Notes under the pieces: model-generated
What the model saw: the letters and a program-made list of their open reading frames with translations, nothing else
Told to the model about the DNA's origin: nothing
Database searches by the model: none
Assembly (NCBI GenBank): GCA_951812925.1
Contig: OX638371.1
Span: 113,669,124-113,733,123 of the forward strand
Reading direction: 5' to 3'
Source of the DNA: Calliopum simillimum
Lineage: Eukaryota > Arthropoda > Insecta > Diptera > Lauxaniidae
Length of the DNA: 64,000 bases
Shown here: piece by piece, positions 23,227 to 35,709 of the stretch
Numbering within the stretch: the first letter of the stretch is position 1
Layout: the number at the start of each line of letters is the position of its first letter
Made by a program: the position numbers and the translations under genes

Positions 23227-23810
23227 GAATACAAATAGTATACTATACTTGATGATCGAACGTGAAATGGCGGAGCAATAGGAAAAAATCAAATAGCGTA
23301 TTATTTAGAGATCGAAAAATTTTTTTTTCCTTAAAAATCAAAACCGATAAGCTTTCAAAATGGGGGGCTTGCAGCGAACTTTTTTTTTTGTATATGGATC
23401 GATACCATCTAGTCCCCATGCGATTTTATGCATAAAGCAAAAGTTGAAAACTTCAAAATCGTTAATTTCAAACACTTAAAAAGGGTTTTTCTCAAAACAT
23501 CAAAAAAGTAAATACCTAGATGTAGTTTTAATCCGACAAAAGTTAATTCATTTTTAATTTTTTTCTATGCCACCAACTTACTGAATTGTTTTTAGATCTC
23601 ACGTAGTGGCTTCTAGCCAATAAGCCGCACAGTCTGACGGGAGAACATAAGAGTGAATCTAAGTGATATTTTGCAAGGAGCAACTAAATCTAAAATCTAT
23701 ATATTAATACGCAAGACAAAAATTTGTCCTCCTTTTTTTACTATGTTAGAAATAGAGTACGACTTTGAATTATACACATTAAAAAGGTATTTGTGTGTTA
23801 ATGTGCACTA

Positions 23811-24462
23811 GGGTGTCCCTTATTTGGGAAAAGTCAAAATTATATGACGCGCTCCCCCAGAATCGAAAGACTTTGAGAAAAAAATGAGATCCCCCAAAGG
23901 ACAGGTTTTTTTAAACGAATTAACCTGTGTCACGAAGACATTCAAATTTATATGAAAATTAACATAGATTGTGTATACTTCTTGTTTTAACTTGCTGGGA
24001 ATCGCGTTGCCTGAAATATTTTTCGCCATCAAATGTGTATCTTATTGTTTTTCGGGTCGCTGAACACGATACAAGTGTCAAAATTAAATTTTGACAGCTG
24101 TCAACGGCTACAGAGCTGTCAAAACTCTTTAATTTTGATGTTTTGTGAGTTTTAACAGCTCTGTAGCCGTTGACAGCTGTCAAAATTTAATTTTGACACA
24201 TGTATCGTGTTCAGCGACCCAAAAAACAATAAGATACACATTTGATGGTGAAAAATATTTCAGGCAACGCGATTCCCAGCAAGTTAAAACAAGAAGTATA
24301 CACAATCTATGTTAATTTTCATATAAATTTGAATGTCTTCGTGACACAGGTTAATTCGTTTAAAAAAACCTGTCCTTTGGGGGATCTCATTTTTTCTCAA
24401 AGTCTTTCGATTCTGGGGGAGCGCGACATAAAATTTTGACTTTTCCCAAATAAGGGACACCC
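23811..24462. mobile_element. 652-bp TA-flanked foldback (Tc1/mariner-like MITE)
   Basis: Two arms of about 315 bases are nearly identical inverted copies meeting at a small loop (about 24127-24148). The termini are GGGTGTCCCTTATTTGGG and its reverse complement, with TA immediately outside each end (23809-23810 and 24463-24464), as for Tc1/mariner insertions. Arm landmarks are GATCCCCCAAAGGACAGG, CGGGTCGCTGAACACGAT and TGACAGCTGTCAACGGCTAC. High arm identity suggests recent activity. No transposase inside; the minus and plus ORFs are mirror copies of one another. Confidence 0.8.
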
Positions 24463-24479
24463 TAATGCACACAAATTAA

Positions 24480-27400
24480 AAATTATTTAAATATTTTGCC
24501 ATAAAGCCGGGTAAAATTGAATACAAATTTTTCAATACTAACAACAATAAAATACGCGGCCACCTAGAGAAAAACAAAAAGCATTGTACTGTTCGTGTTT
24601 TTTGTTTTGTTTTCGTTTCACTTTTGTCATTGTACCAAGGATGAGAAATGAGCTTTTCTATTTTGTACCAAGTAGCAAAAAAAGTACTAAGTGTCCGAGA
24701 AGTACCAAAATTATTTAATATAATTGTGGTCAAATTTTGACCATTAGGCGATCCTAGTTTGTATTAATGTACAGAATGTTCTCCAAAAATATTTCACTAT
24801 ACCTTATTTTGAAATCACATTAAAATTGAGATGCTTATTAAGCATCGAGAAAAAAATCAGACTCATTCAAAATGACAAGGAAAATTTACACTCATAGACA
24901 TATTAAATGCTTTGAGGTTGCACGCAAACACAAAGGTGCGCGTGCACACAAACATATAAAAACATTAACACACATACAAACATATTAAAGACCTTTATTA
25001 CGTTTAACCTTCAATAAGTCAAATTTTCTTGATTGCCTACAAAGATTGCGAACTTTGGCGGCGTTAAGCAGAGAGAAACAGACAGACAGAAGGAATTCTT
25101 AAGAAAAAAAAAAAATACAAACGCACACAAAAAGGTATTTCTTTTTATAGTTCACTGGGATTTAGCTATTTAGAGGATATTACTTTTTTATGCTTTTTGG
25201 CTGACATTTTTGCGTTATATTTTTGGATAGCACTTTTTCCCATATCAAGTGAGATAAAAACATACTCATACATATGTGTCTTTGTATACATATCTACGTC
25301 TACATGCATATTCCCTTAATAGTGTATTCGCATGTTGAGTACAGGATTAGTTGAGATACCTAGCATGACATTTTGGGATTTTATGGCTTAGCATTGAATC
25401 CTTTGCAAAGATCTACTTTTGAGTTGGATTCGATTAGAGGAGTTTAAAAATGTAAGTAAATAAGACAACTTAATAGTGAAAAGGTGGGCTTTTAGACATG
25501 TATTTAATAAAAGCATTTCAAGAGGATTTACAATATTACAAAAAACATTTAAAATTGTATGAATGAATTGAGCAGGTGAATAACCGTTGAAGATGATAGA
25601 TGAATAATGAAGAATTGAATTAAAGACAATTTAGTTAATTAAGTGACCTTTTTGCGGTGATAGCAGAACAGTTAGAGCTGTCCAGTGATACACAAAATTT
25701 AAGAAAAATCTGCAAAACTTTCTTTGCCATTTCTTACTTTGGTCGAAAAGAAAACTTCCAAAAATTACTGAAAATTAAAAAAAAACGTCCATTAATATTC
25801 AGTCCAATTAAGTATTACCCTATGCTGTGTTTATTCAAATTACGTGCTATAATTCAAAACTTTGATTCATTCAAAGATTTGGCTGTATTCTGTACACTTT
25901 TTCCTTTCTTTTTTTCTTTCTTGAATTGAAGGTCGTTATTATCGCCCGCATAAAAACGAAAATGAACCTACGCGAATGGTTCATTAATTTAATACATATT
26001 ATGCTTGCTATTTAATTCTATACGAAATCTACGAATTTCTACTTAATTTCTGGTAAATAATAAGAAATCAAATTTATATTCTGTGCTCACTTGTATTCAA
26101 CTGTGAGGTGATGAAGACTTTTCCCCAAGTGTTGGTAAAATAATTGAAAATGTTGCCTGGAAATGGCTTGAGCATAATTTGCACGCATACTTAAGTGTAT
26201 TCTAGGGCACAAAGTCGCACAGTGAAATAGCTTCATACATTTGATGTGAAAAAATAGGAACATAACTATTGGCGTCTTTTTTACTATTTTAGCAATGATG
26301 TATGTCTTTAAATTGTATACCATTCGAAAGGTATTTGTGTATAACTTTTCACCTTTTATTTTCTCCAGTTTGACGACTCACAGTGGGCTATTTGATATCA
26401 AAACACGATATTAATTCGTCCGGACTATTAAGGGCTATAATAATTTATTTTTTTAGTTAATTATTAAAAAAGAAGAAAACTTATACAGTTGAATAATATG
26501 TAGTGAAATTTTTTTTTTTTAATAGCAATAAAAAACGGAAATTGAAAATTGTCTTAAAATTTTTTTCGCATTATTCTGAAGTTTTAAGAACTTCTGTGTT
26601 TGATGACCTCTAGTGAAATTTTTTTGCAGAATATTTTTGTAGAACATTTTAACCCATTCTAACCAAGTTTTTGGAAAAAAAAGTTCAAGAAGACCCATAA
26701 AAACAGGATATAAAATAAAAACTGTACTAAGTCGAGATTTTGCATAAAACGGCGATGAGCGACCTCTTTATGACCTTCAAAATTTTTTTGAAAACTCAGA
26801 GTACTTTATTGACACCCTCTTGCAGATTTTTGGGGGTAATTGTCTGTCTAACTTTTTATTAATTTTTTGCTCCACTTTCATACATATTGGACATGTCAGT
26901 TTGCCTTAAAAAAATTAAAATTTCTCACAACCGCGCAAAAACGCGCATCCTTTTTTTTTCATAGAAAGTAACTCAAATGTCTACACTTTATTAAAATATA
27001 AACATTTTTGTTTGAGCTCACTTTTGAAACAACTACATATATGTCTATGCATATTGCCAAAATGCACTTAATTTTAGACTTACGAACAAAAAAAATTAAA
27101 ATATAACAAAACACTTTTTCACAAAACAAAAACCACTTTTGTATTACAAAAATACCTGAACTAAAAGGGTCCATCAAAATTTAAGAAGACAAACAAAACA
27201 AAAGGAAAAAAAGCATTGCATTGTTGGTGGCTGAACTTGCTTCTATGATTATAGCGACTGAAGTTCTCTTACAAAAAGTTTGATAATTCCGAAAGTGCAC
27301 AAAATGGCACAACCAAATTTTTAATACTTATTATGGACAGTCTGTATTTAAAGAAAATCATAACTAGATGAAAATCGTATACACCCTAAAATACTTTAAA

Positions 27401-29399
27401 TCCACTTGAATAATAAAAAACCTTAATTTTTTAACACATATTTAATATATATAAAAAGAAATCTTTTATGCAGTAAGAACCACAATTACCTGAAATTGAA
27501 GGTTCCATTAAAACTTTTTGCACAAAAAACTTTTTTTTTAATAAAAATGTACTTTAAAAAAGCCAAAAAATTTTAATTTTTCACTGCGCGCGAACGAAGG
27601 CAAAAAAGTTATCCTTTAACCGCGTATAACTTTTCAACTAGTAGTGTTAGGTCAACAATTTTTGTTGTTTGTGACGCAGAATTTAATTATCTTTAAACCG
27701 GTATCAAAAAAAGCCGGTACTTCAAACATTTTTTTTGTCAATTAAATGCGTAAAAGCGCATACAATACCCCTTTGTGCGACGGAATATAAAACTGCGATA
27801 TTGAAATGCGATTTTTGAAATTAAGTACCTAGTTGGAAAAATTTAGTTTTTCCTCTAAAAATTCACTGTGTGTCTTTGCATCAATTCAGCTGAGCCGCTG
27901 CTGTCGCACACATGGCGTCGCTCACGGATTCAAGGTTTTAAATTTTCATGTGACAAATGCAAACAAATGTTAAGATGTATATGTGTATGTATCTTTTAAC
28001 TGTGTATGTGTGTATGTGTAAAAGTGCGTTTTGGTATAAGCGACATTGTACATTTTTTGTATGGTTTGTTTGTTGTTCTTTTCTATGCTTTGTATGCAAA
28101 TGACTTGTTTTGCCAACAACAGATTTGGCACAAAAGTGCAGATTTCATTTTCAATGTTCTTTTACTCCCTCGATGTGCAAGATACGAACGAGTACGTAAA
28201 ATATGTATAGAATGTTAACGTCATACGGAAAATATAAAAGTCTAATGATATCAGAAGATTTTTTTTCTTTTTCCTTACTATAATTATATCTGTTATGCTG
28301 CTAAAGTGACCTTGAGAATATGTATAAATATACAATTTCAATGTTATACGAGTACTTAAGACAACATTGAACTAGAATTTATATTTACCATATTTTCGAG
28401 TGTAAATGTTTTCGATTGAATTAATCTAAAGTGATTTTTGAAGAAAAAAGTGGTCTTGTCTTGTAACATTACCTCAAAATATTGTAAAAATATAACCAAA
28501 AAAACCTTAAATATTTTACAGCTCGTAAGAACGTCACAACAACAAAAGCAGGTCATTACAGAAAATGCCCACAAGTAAATACGTTAATAAAGTTATATGA
28601 TTTGTATGCAATCATTTTTTTTCGTTTCATTTCATTTCATTTCATTGTATTTACTAAAAAGCTTTTTACTTAAATGAAATAAACATTAATTTTTGCGCAA
28701 TAAATCATTATGGTTTGCCCGACATCAACCTTGCCTTGGCTGGTTGGCTGGCTGGGTGCCCGCCTGCATTATATTAACTGAACTAAAAACCTACATCCTG
28801 TTGATCCTTTGGTACATTCATTAATTCACTGCTGACTTGGCTAAACACTCTTGACCATTATGCTGCTGCCGTTGCTGCTGGTGGTGGTGGTTCCACTTTT
28901 AAAGTTTTTTCTTTCTTCCAACTTACTTGTGCATTCGAAAGTAACGACGACACAGTCTCAAGTTTAAACGAAACAAACAGTTCATGATGAAGTATCGCGG
29001 CTACTTGTTGTAAATTGCAATAAAAAGTAGCCATTTTTAAGTTTCTCTTTTCTTTTAGTTGTTTAACCTTGGTCGGAGGAGGCGCTCTTGGTAACACAGC
29101 AAGGGAAAGACTGTTGACGCTTTGTTAACTGTTAAAATTAATAGAAAATTGTTTCAATGTAGAATACATATTCTCTTGTTCAGGTTTTTTTCTCATTTTT
29201 TGTGCATTGTTCTTTTGAAAATTGTTGGCTAGAATGTACACTGCGAAAATTTAATTGTGACTGAGATAATGTTAAAAATTAATTTAATTCATAAATTACC
29301 AAATGTGAGATACAAATTTATTTATTCGTTTTTCTTTATTTTAATAAAGAGTAAAAGCTTCGTGAACTCAAACCCAAACTACTCTCATACGGACGGTTT
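24480..29399. other. AT-rich intron with simple repeats
   Basis: No exon recognised. Landmarks: CACACA/ACATAC-type microsatellite (24900-24990), TATGTGTATG repeats (27975-28020), five TTTCA units (28625-28650) and long A/T runs. Related AAAATTTTTTTCG stretches recur at 26500-26650. ORFs such as 25657-25929 (+) and 28858-29097 (-) have no family signature. Confidence 0.5.
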
Positions 29400-29575
29400 G
29401 CTCCGTCAGTATAACTCATTATGCTTGTAGTTCACGTAAGGTCGCGAGCGAAAGCGTTCTATGAGCAAAGTTGCGCTCAAAGCAAAGCGTGGCGAAAGTC
29501 AAGTTGCGTATAGCGATCACAGTGGGCGCTTGGAGCAAAGCGTGAAGCGACTATCTCGTTTAAGTGTGCTAGACG
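29400..29575. other. GC-richer patch with AAAGCGT words
   Basis: About 170 bases stand out from AT-rich surroundings. GAGCAAAGCGTG, AAGCAAAGCGTGG and GCGAAAGCGTTC recur as near-copies of a 10-12-base word, and ACGGACGGTTTGCTCCGT forms a small hairpin at 29390-29407. It could be a decayed tandem repeat. Confidence 0.35.
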
Positions 29576-30099
29576 TGATAAATTCAAAATCTAAATATTA
29601 AATTTTTGTATGCAGAAGTGTTTAAATATGTCCTCTTACCACTTTATGTTCTTTGGCAAACATTTAATACAAATATTTGCACTTCAAAGTAGATATTTTG
29701 AATATTATAAAATTTAAAAAATTTAAGTTCCGGAAAGCGCTTTAAATTTTGTGGTAATTTTTCCATGACATAAAATAAAAAAAAAACCAAAAGTGATTCG
29801 ATGTATAAGCTTTCCAAAAATATATATTATTTATATGTATCTTACATAGTGGTGCCACAAACAATCTAAACAGCATTGCAATTTTTTTCTGCTTTCGAAA
29901 TTTATATATTTGTTGTATATTGGACTCAAAAGCTATGAGCGCCGCTCCGCACCTGCATGGATGGATGGGTAGAGATGAAAGAAAATTTGTAATTTTTTAT
30001 TGATGACATGTGAAGTTTAAATCCTCGCACTTTCTCGCAAAAAATTTTTGCCATACTATGAAAATTGCAACTACACTACGTGCAAGGGTAAAACATTGC

Positions 30100-30470
30100 A
30101 AATGTTTTTTTTTTGTGGGGGGTGCAGTGTCCCCTCTTTTAATTTTTCCCATGTTGCTTAAAAGATATCACGTACATCCATGTTCCAAATTTTATAATGA
30201 TAAAGGTACATAAATAGAGTATTTTAAGTATTTTTGTGTAGGGGTGCAAAGCCCCCATTCTTTAACCCCCTCTCTAGTTGTATGGTATTTTGTAAATAAA
30301 ATACAAGTTCTCAGTATAAAGTTTTGTAGTTATAGCTGCTACATGTGCAAAGATATAGCAATTGATACGTTTTATTGGATGGGGGTGCAACGCCCCACAC
30401 TGGCTGCATTTCTCAAAAGTGGTTGCAAAAAACAATTTTGGTGTGGTGGAAATTCGCAAATCTAATGATG
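30100..30470. repeat. G-rich tandem array I
   Basis: Cores GGGGGGTGCAGTGTCCCC (about 30116), GGGGTGCAAAGCCCCC (30240) and GGGGGTGCAACGCCCC (30379) recur every 125-140 bases. Each core is a small hairpin. Intervening words (GTAGTTATAGCTGCTACA, AGATATAGCAATTGA) also occur in the array at 32330-32790. Confidence 0.65.
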
Positions 30471-30697
30471 CAGTTTTATTAACAAATGATCAATACTTTA
30501 GGATATAAAATTTAAGTTCATTTGAAAAAATGGTTCGCTTTGTAGAGTTGGTCAAAATCGATGGTTTTTTCGAGTTTGTATTTTTTTTTTTTTTTTCAAG
30601 ATGAGTTTCTAATTTTTCTGAAACTTATGAAAGAAAAGTTAATTTTTTCTATTGTATTTGTGCTATAAACGGTTTTTATACTATCAAGTAACACTAA

Positions 30698-30916
30698 TAG
30701 CCTTATCATGTATAACGAACGAATCGTTTTACTGATTTTCAACAACTTATATCCTCCAAGTTAACAGATGATTTGAAGTTTATGCTTACAAACCTTATTC
30801 TTTGAACTAAAATGAACGCTTAGGTTATAGTAAGTTCTTAATAAAAAGTTTTAATAAGTTGCTATTAATGAGTGAAAATCAGTCACTTTATTCGTTCGTC
30901 ATACATGATAAGGCTA
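30698..30916. mobile_element. TA-flanked inverted-repeat MITE
   Basis: Ends TAGCCTTATCATGTATAACG and the matching reverse complement at 30889-30916, with arms extending about 60 bases (ACTGATTTTCA / TGAAAATCAGT). TA lies at each outer edge, again the Tc1/mariner target. There is no ORF inside. Confidence 0.65.
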
Positions 30917-32020
30917 TAAAAATAAATTACTTTTTTTTTAATGTCTGAGGTTTTTGAACTTTTCTGAAACACTATTTTTACCCTTTTTTTCAACTTCCAA
31001 TGGAATTTCAAAAAAATGTTCGCAAAAAATATCTTACGGACCACTAAAACTAAATAAACTCAACAATTCTGAACACAATATAAAAATTGTAGCTGCGTCT
31101 ACTTGCGTCTATATGAGTTATAACGATCTTCATCAAGAAACCTGTGGCTCATGACGTCTTTTTTCGAAAAGGCGTTGCAAAAATTAATTTCGAGTGGGTT
31201 CCTTTTACAAATCTGATGTTGCCATCAGATAGAAAAATATTAGGAGCTATGGGATTTGAAAATTTGCACCCATTCGGGCAAGTGGTTTGGTTTTTACAGC
31301 CTCTCAAAGTTGAGTAAATTTTAAAGTTAGCGAAAAAATTTAATTTTTGAGAAAAATGCTTCATATTTAGGTTGAATACTTTGGCAAATAGGTAAAGGAA
31401 AGCGATTTTTTCTCTCACTTAAAGCATTAGTGGTCTTGTCTCGTAAAACTGATTAGCAAAAATCTTAGTTTTTTTAATAGCTTTTATTTTTTATGAATTT
31501 TTTTTTGAAGACATTGCTTTTAGCGTAGATTTTAAGCTTTGGGTTGAGTTTAAAAAAAAACTTCGCTCTTTGTAAAGCTCGGCTTACTACACAACTAATT
31601 GGTGTTTACCTCTGATCTTGTGCTCCAAAAACTGTATGGTTTTACTTACAACCCTTTGTGTAAGCGCAACTTTTATGGCGAAACAAATGTATGAAAAAGC
31701 TAATTTCACGAAGTTTTAAGTACAAAACTTTATATTTTTAATTTTGTTTTTGTCGATTACAGCGCCATCTAGGACGGATAAGAAAAAATTTTGCAGACAA
31801 AATTTTCTTATTTTTTTACGTAAAATCTGAGTCTGCAATAAAAATTGGGGGTTTCCATTTAAAATTTTGATTTTTCCCTCACCTGACCCCCGTCGGAGGG
31901 TGAGAGGGGTCAAGATTCATATCGTTGAATAGGTCTCTGAAAATAATTGGGCACGTGTTTTTTTGTTTTTAGATTTAACATCCAATTTTTGAAATATTTG
32001 ACCGTTCCGGGATTTTCCTA

Positions 32021-32175
32021 ACGATATATCGTCGCCCGAGTTCTCTTTTGCCCCATACGCATATTTGTTGACAAATCAAAATCAAATAACTTGTGTTTGT
32101 GTCGACACAGGTTATGTGATTTTGCTTTTATAACGAATATGCGTATGGGGCAAAAGAAAACTCAGACGACGATAT
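32021..32175. repeat. Near-perfect hairpin centred on GTCGAC
   Basis: Arms 32021-32100 and 32102-32175 pair almost throughout: ACGATATATCGTCG with CGACGATATAT, TTGCCCCATACGCATAT with ATATGCGTATGGGGCAA, and AATAACTTGTG with CACAGGTTAT. The centre is GTGTCGACAC (32099-32108). There is effectively no loop. Confidence 0.7.
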
Positions 32176-32329
32176 ATGTAATTTACAGAAAATCGAACTT
32201 CAACAAAACATTGCTTTTCACCTTGCAATGTTATCTAAATGAAATAGCTATGATCTATTTTCTATCCATAACCGAAAACAGAACTAAAATATCTTAAATG
32301 GTTCAAAAGTTATGATTTATGCAACGAGA

Positions 32330-32790
32330 AATGTCAGATGTAGCCACTGTGCGCCCCCTTTTTCAAATTCTTCCAATTTGCAAGGCGTTTGATGAACGCA
32401 GGATACTTCTGTGTACAAAGTCTTGTAATTGTAACTGCTACAGGTGTGGAGATATAGCAATTGATGTGGATTGGGGGTGCAACGCCCCTTTGTTCAGTTT
32501 CCCCCAATTTCTGTGAGGCGTTTGGCCAACATATTATACTCTTGTATACAAAGTATTGTAATAATAACTGCTACAGGTGCAGAGATATTACTATTGAGTT
32601 TTTTTTTGTATGGGGGGTGCAATGCCACTTTGTTCAATTACCTCCAATTTGTACAGGGTGTTTGGTGAACGCAGTAAACTCCTGTTTATAGAGTTTCTTA
32701 ATAATAGCTACTGTAAGTGCAGAGATATATAGTTTTCTTCATTTTATTCGCATGGGGCTATCCCCCACACCCCCGCCAAAATCACTTCAC
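32330..32790. repeat. G-rich tandem array II
   Basis: GTGCGCCCCC (32349), GGGGGTGCAACGCCCC (32473), GGGGGGTGCAATGCC (32612) and GGGGCTATCCCCCAC (32755) recur every 125-145 bases. Shared linkers are TGGTGAACGCAG and ACTGCTACAGGTGCAGAGAT. It is the same family as array I. Confidence 0.68.
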
Positions 32791-32799
32791 CCTATTTCG

Positions 32800-34200
32800 G
32801 GAGAGCAGTGGACATTTTAACAGTTCAGCATACTAAAAATGCATTTTGAATTTTTCACGTCAAGATTATATGAAACGACACACTGTGCGACGCTTCGAAT
32901 ATAAGTATCTTCCTATAATATATATGTTTTATCTTCGACTCCGACTCCAGTTCCGATTACGGTTCCAACTCCGAAAAATCAAATTTAAAATATACGGTTT
33001 CAGTAAAACCACCTACTTAACGTCTTTAGTTCATGGGGTCTAACAGTTGGTCTTCAAAAAAATTTTCACAATGTAACAGTTTTGTCCAGAATGAGCATTT
33101 TCCTATTCTTACTTTGCAATACTTGAACTAATATTTTAATTTTATTTTTCTTCTACTTTAAGGTTTTCCTTTCACTTTTGTTTTGCGCTCATCGCTCTTT
33201 TTTATTTAAACCAATATAATTGAATTATAATCTGTCTTTCATCGCCGTCTTCGCCTACACTGTTTTCCGTACGTTACCTTGCTCCTCCTTTTGTTGCTGT
33301 TTTAATAGAAAATTGCACAATGTTGCCATTTAAAAGTTTTTTAATTATTAATTTAGCGTGGGCAATACTGGTTGAGGAAGAAGATCCTGTTGTTATTTTG
33401 TCAAGTTCAAAAGAGTACAAAATTGTTTTATTGTAGACAGGTTAAAGCTAATTGATTAGTTGAAAAGTTTTTAAATTGCTTTAACTTGAACGATTGTTGT
33501 AAAAAATTTAAGTACAATTTTACTCTTATTGACTTATGACAATGTTATGCAGGAAAATTCATGGTCCATCAGTGCTGTTGTATGATTATATTTACCAAAA
33601 TTTGTCAATATTTAACAAGTGAAAGATGTATTTGATGTGGGTGTTGTTTATAAATTTTATACAAATCATTTTAAATTTTTGTTTTCACAATAATTCATAA
33701 ATTTATGTGGCACATCGGGGTTGGTTTCAATTATTTTTCTCCCCGTGTTTTTCTCTTTTAACCTTATTAACCGGCATTTTGCAAGCGAAATACCAGCCAA
33801 TTAATACGTTTACAACACAGCCATTAGTCTGACGCGAAACGTGCTGGTTGTTTGTTTACACGCATTAAATAATCTGACGCTAAATATCGGAGAAAGGAAA
33901 GAAAAATTTCTTTAAAAAATAATCAAATTTGCTAAAATAACGTGAGGCTTAGAATAAGTTAAAAAAAATAAGTGGATAATTTTGTAATAATGTTATAAAA
34001 ATTCAGCCCGAAATAATTACATACAATAATTTTTAAAAGAAATGTCGTGTGTGAAAGTGCCTCTGGCGAAAAAACCTTAAATTTGAATAAAGCATTTTGA
34101 ATTCTGAATTAATTTAAAACAAAAAACAGTACTTCAACTAAATTTAAAATTATTGCAAATATGTTTATTTCCATATTAAAAATTGCTATAAAGTGCCAAA
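32800..34200. other. Intron, no feature recognised
   Basis: AT-rich DNA with a CCGACTCCAG/CCGATTACGG/CCAACTCCG run of degenerate short repeats at 32935-32980. The remainder holds no ORF or repeat I can support. Confidence 0.45.
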
Positions 34201-34204
34201 TCAC

Positions 34205-35215
34205 ACGAGACTATGGATAATATGGCACCCTAGGTTGCTTTTAAGTTTTTGTTGCCAGAATTGTTGCATGTTTTCGTATAAGATGTACATGTTTTATGTG
34301 ACCACATACGGCACATTACGCATTGGATCCAATCAACTGTTTTAGTGGTTTGTGCATAGTCTTCTCGACATCTACGCAGATTCATCTTGGAATAATATAT
34401 TATCTTCACTTTCATCGGAAGAATCATAAATAGTAATCACCTTATGTTGATCACACCTCTTCTTTTTCTGCTGGACCAAATAATTGAAAATCTTGCCGCT
34501 TATTTTCTTCTATTCAGCTTAGAATTTTTCGAAGTCATTAGTACAGGCGCGATATCACTTATTCATTCAAAAGTTCCACAAGTTTTTCTAAACCATTAGA
34601 GAAAACCTCAAATTAATCGGTTCAAAATGAATTAAAGGTCCTACCTGACTAAAATTCTGCGATTCTGGATAAACTGTAAGTTCAACCGCTTTATATATGT
34701 AATCCCAAATATCTTATAACTTGCAAAGCAAAAATTGCCGGCAGTAATGGGGTGCCATATCACCCTTTCAGTATATACCGCGTTAAAATGGCACGGAACG
34801 AATAAACATGTTTACTCGCGCTCGTATTCATCGGAAAACGAAATCACATTCAATTATGTTTGTTTTGATATATGCACCATAAAGCTGTATCAAATACTCA
34901 CCGCTCTGCCGCCTCTCAAAGTATGTGCAAAACAAGTCAGTCGTTTACATTTCCAAATTTTTTTTAAAAATCCCATACAAGTCTCTAGCGCAGTTGAATT
35001 AAACTGTGTCCATGAAAGCTGCAAGTATTGAAATTGATAGAGGTACCATATCACTCAGGGGTGCCACATAACCCAGGGGTGCCACATAACCCAGGGGTGT
35101 CATATTACCCAGGGGTGCCATATCACCCAGAGGTGCCATATCACCCAGAGGTGCTATATCACCCACGGGTGCCATATCACCCAGGGGTGCCACATCTCCC
35201 GGGCTTACCCTAATA
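34205..35215 (-). mobile_element. Pogo-like DNA transposon remnant
   Basis: On the minus strand, residues near 34260-34335 read VDWIQCVMCRMWSHKTC. This is the DW-x-QC-x2-C ... H-x3-C zinc-finger pattern found at the C-terminus of many insect pogo/Tigger-type DDE transposases. No catalytic region remains. The outer end (35187-35213, reverse complement GGGTAAGCCCGGGAGATG, then TA) matches the fragment at 18359. The inner end carries ATATGGCACCC near 34219. The element is internally deleted, leaving a terminal fragment of the gene. Confidence 0.55.
35041..35196. repeat. 18-bp minisatellite inside pogo-like end
   Basis: About nine units of GGGGTGCCATATCACCCA, with few substitutions, lie just inside the terminal repeat. 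The period of 18 is a multiple of three, so both strands stay open (HPGVPY on plus, APLGDM on minus), producing spurious ORFs. The sister end at 18359 has only two units. Confidence 0.85.
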
Positions 35216-35709
35216 ATAGGTTCTTTTAGCGAAATAATTTTTTCAACTTAATGCCAACAATTCTACACTATCAAGTAAACTGTTCATGAAATAGTGCGCA
35301 ATTTTTTTCATTTCTAATAATATGTCAGCCAATTCATATTATGACATTACTTTTACAACTTGAATGGACTCATTTCACTTTCAAAAAATCAATTCAACTT
35401 TAATATTCATATCTATTCGCTTGTTTTGTGTCTCATCAAAAAAGGCTTTCATGAAGAAAGTGGAATATATGAATAAATAAATAAATGAAATGAAAAAAAA
35501 GTTTAATAACTCGTTAAATAAATTCAATTAAATAAAATTTAAAATTCTACATTTGAGTACATCTCTTTATATATACAATGTAGGTACTCTTTTGATTACC
35601 TTAATAATGTTGCTGTTTTACAACAATAAAAGTAACAAAAATAAAAAATGCAAATAAACAAAAAATTTGTATCCATAAATGTGGGTTCTTTATTTTGTAA
35701 ATTTAACAA
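35216..35709. other. AT-rich intron, nothing recognised
   Basis: Low-complexity A/T DNA between two transposon remnants; I see no coding or structural signal. Confidence 0.45.

Noticed and set aside
23820..24472. ORFs of 62-74 codons on opposite strands
   Set aside because: Same sequence read twice from the inverted arms of the TA-flanked element.
34999..35213. Repetitive ORFs (APLGDM on minus, HPGVPY on plus)
   Set aside because: Produced by the 18-bp minisatellite, whose period is a multiple of three.
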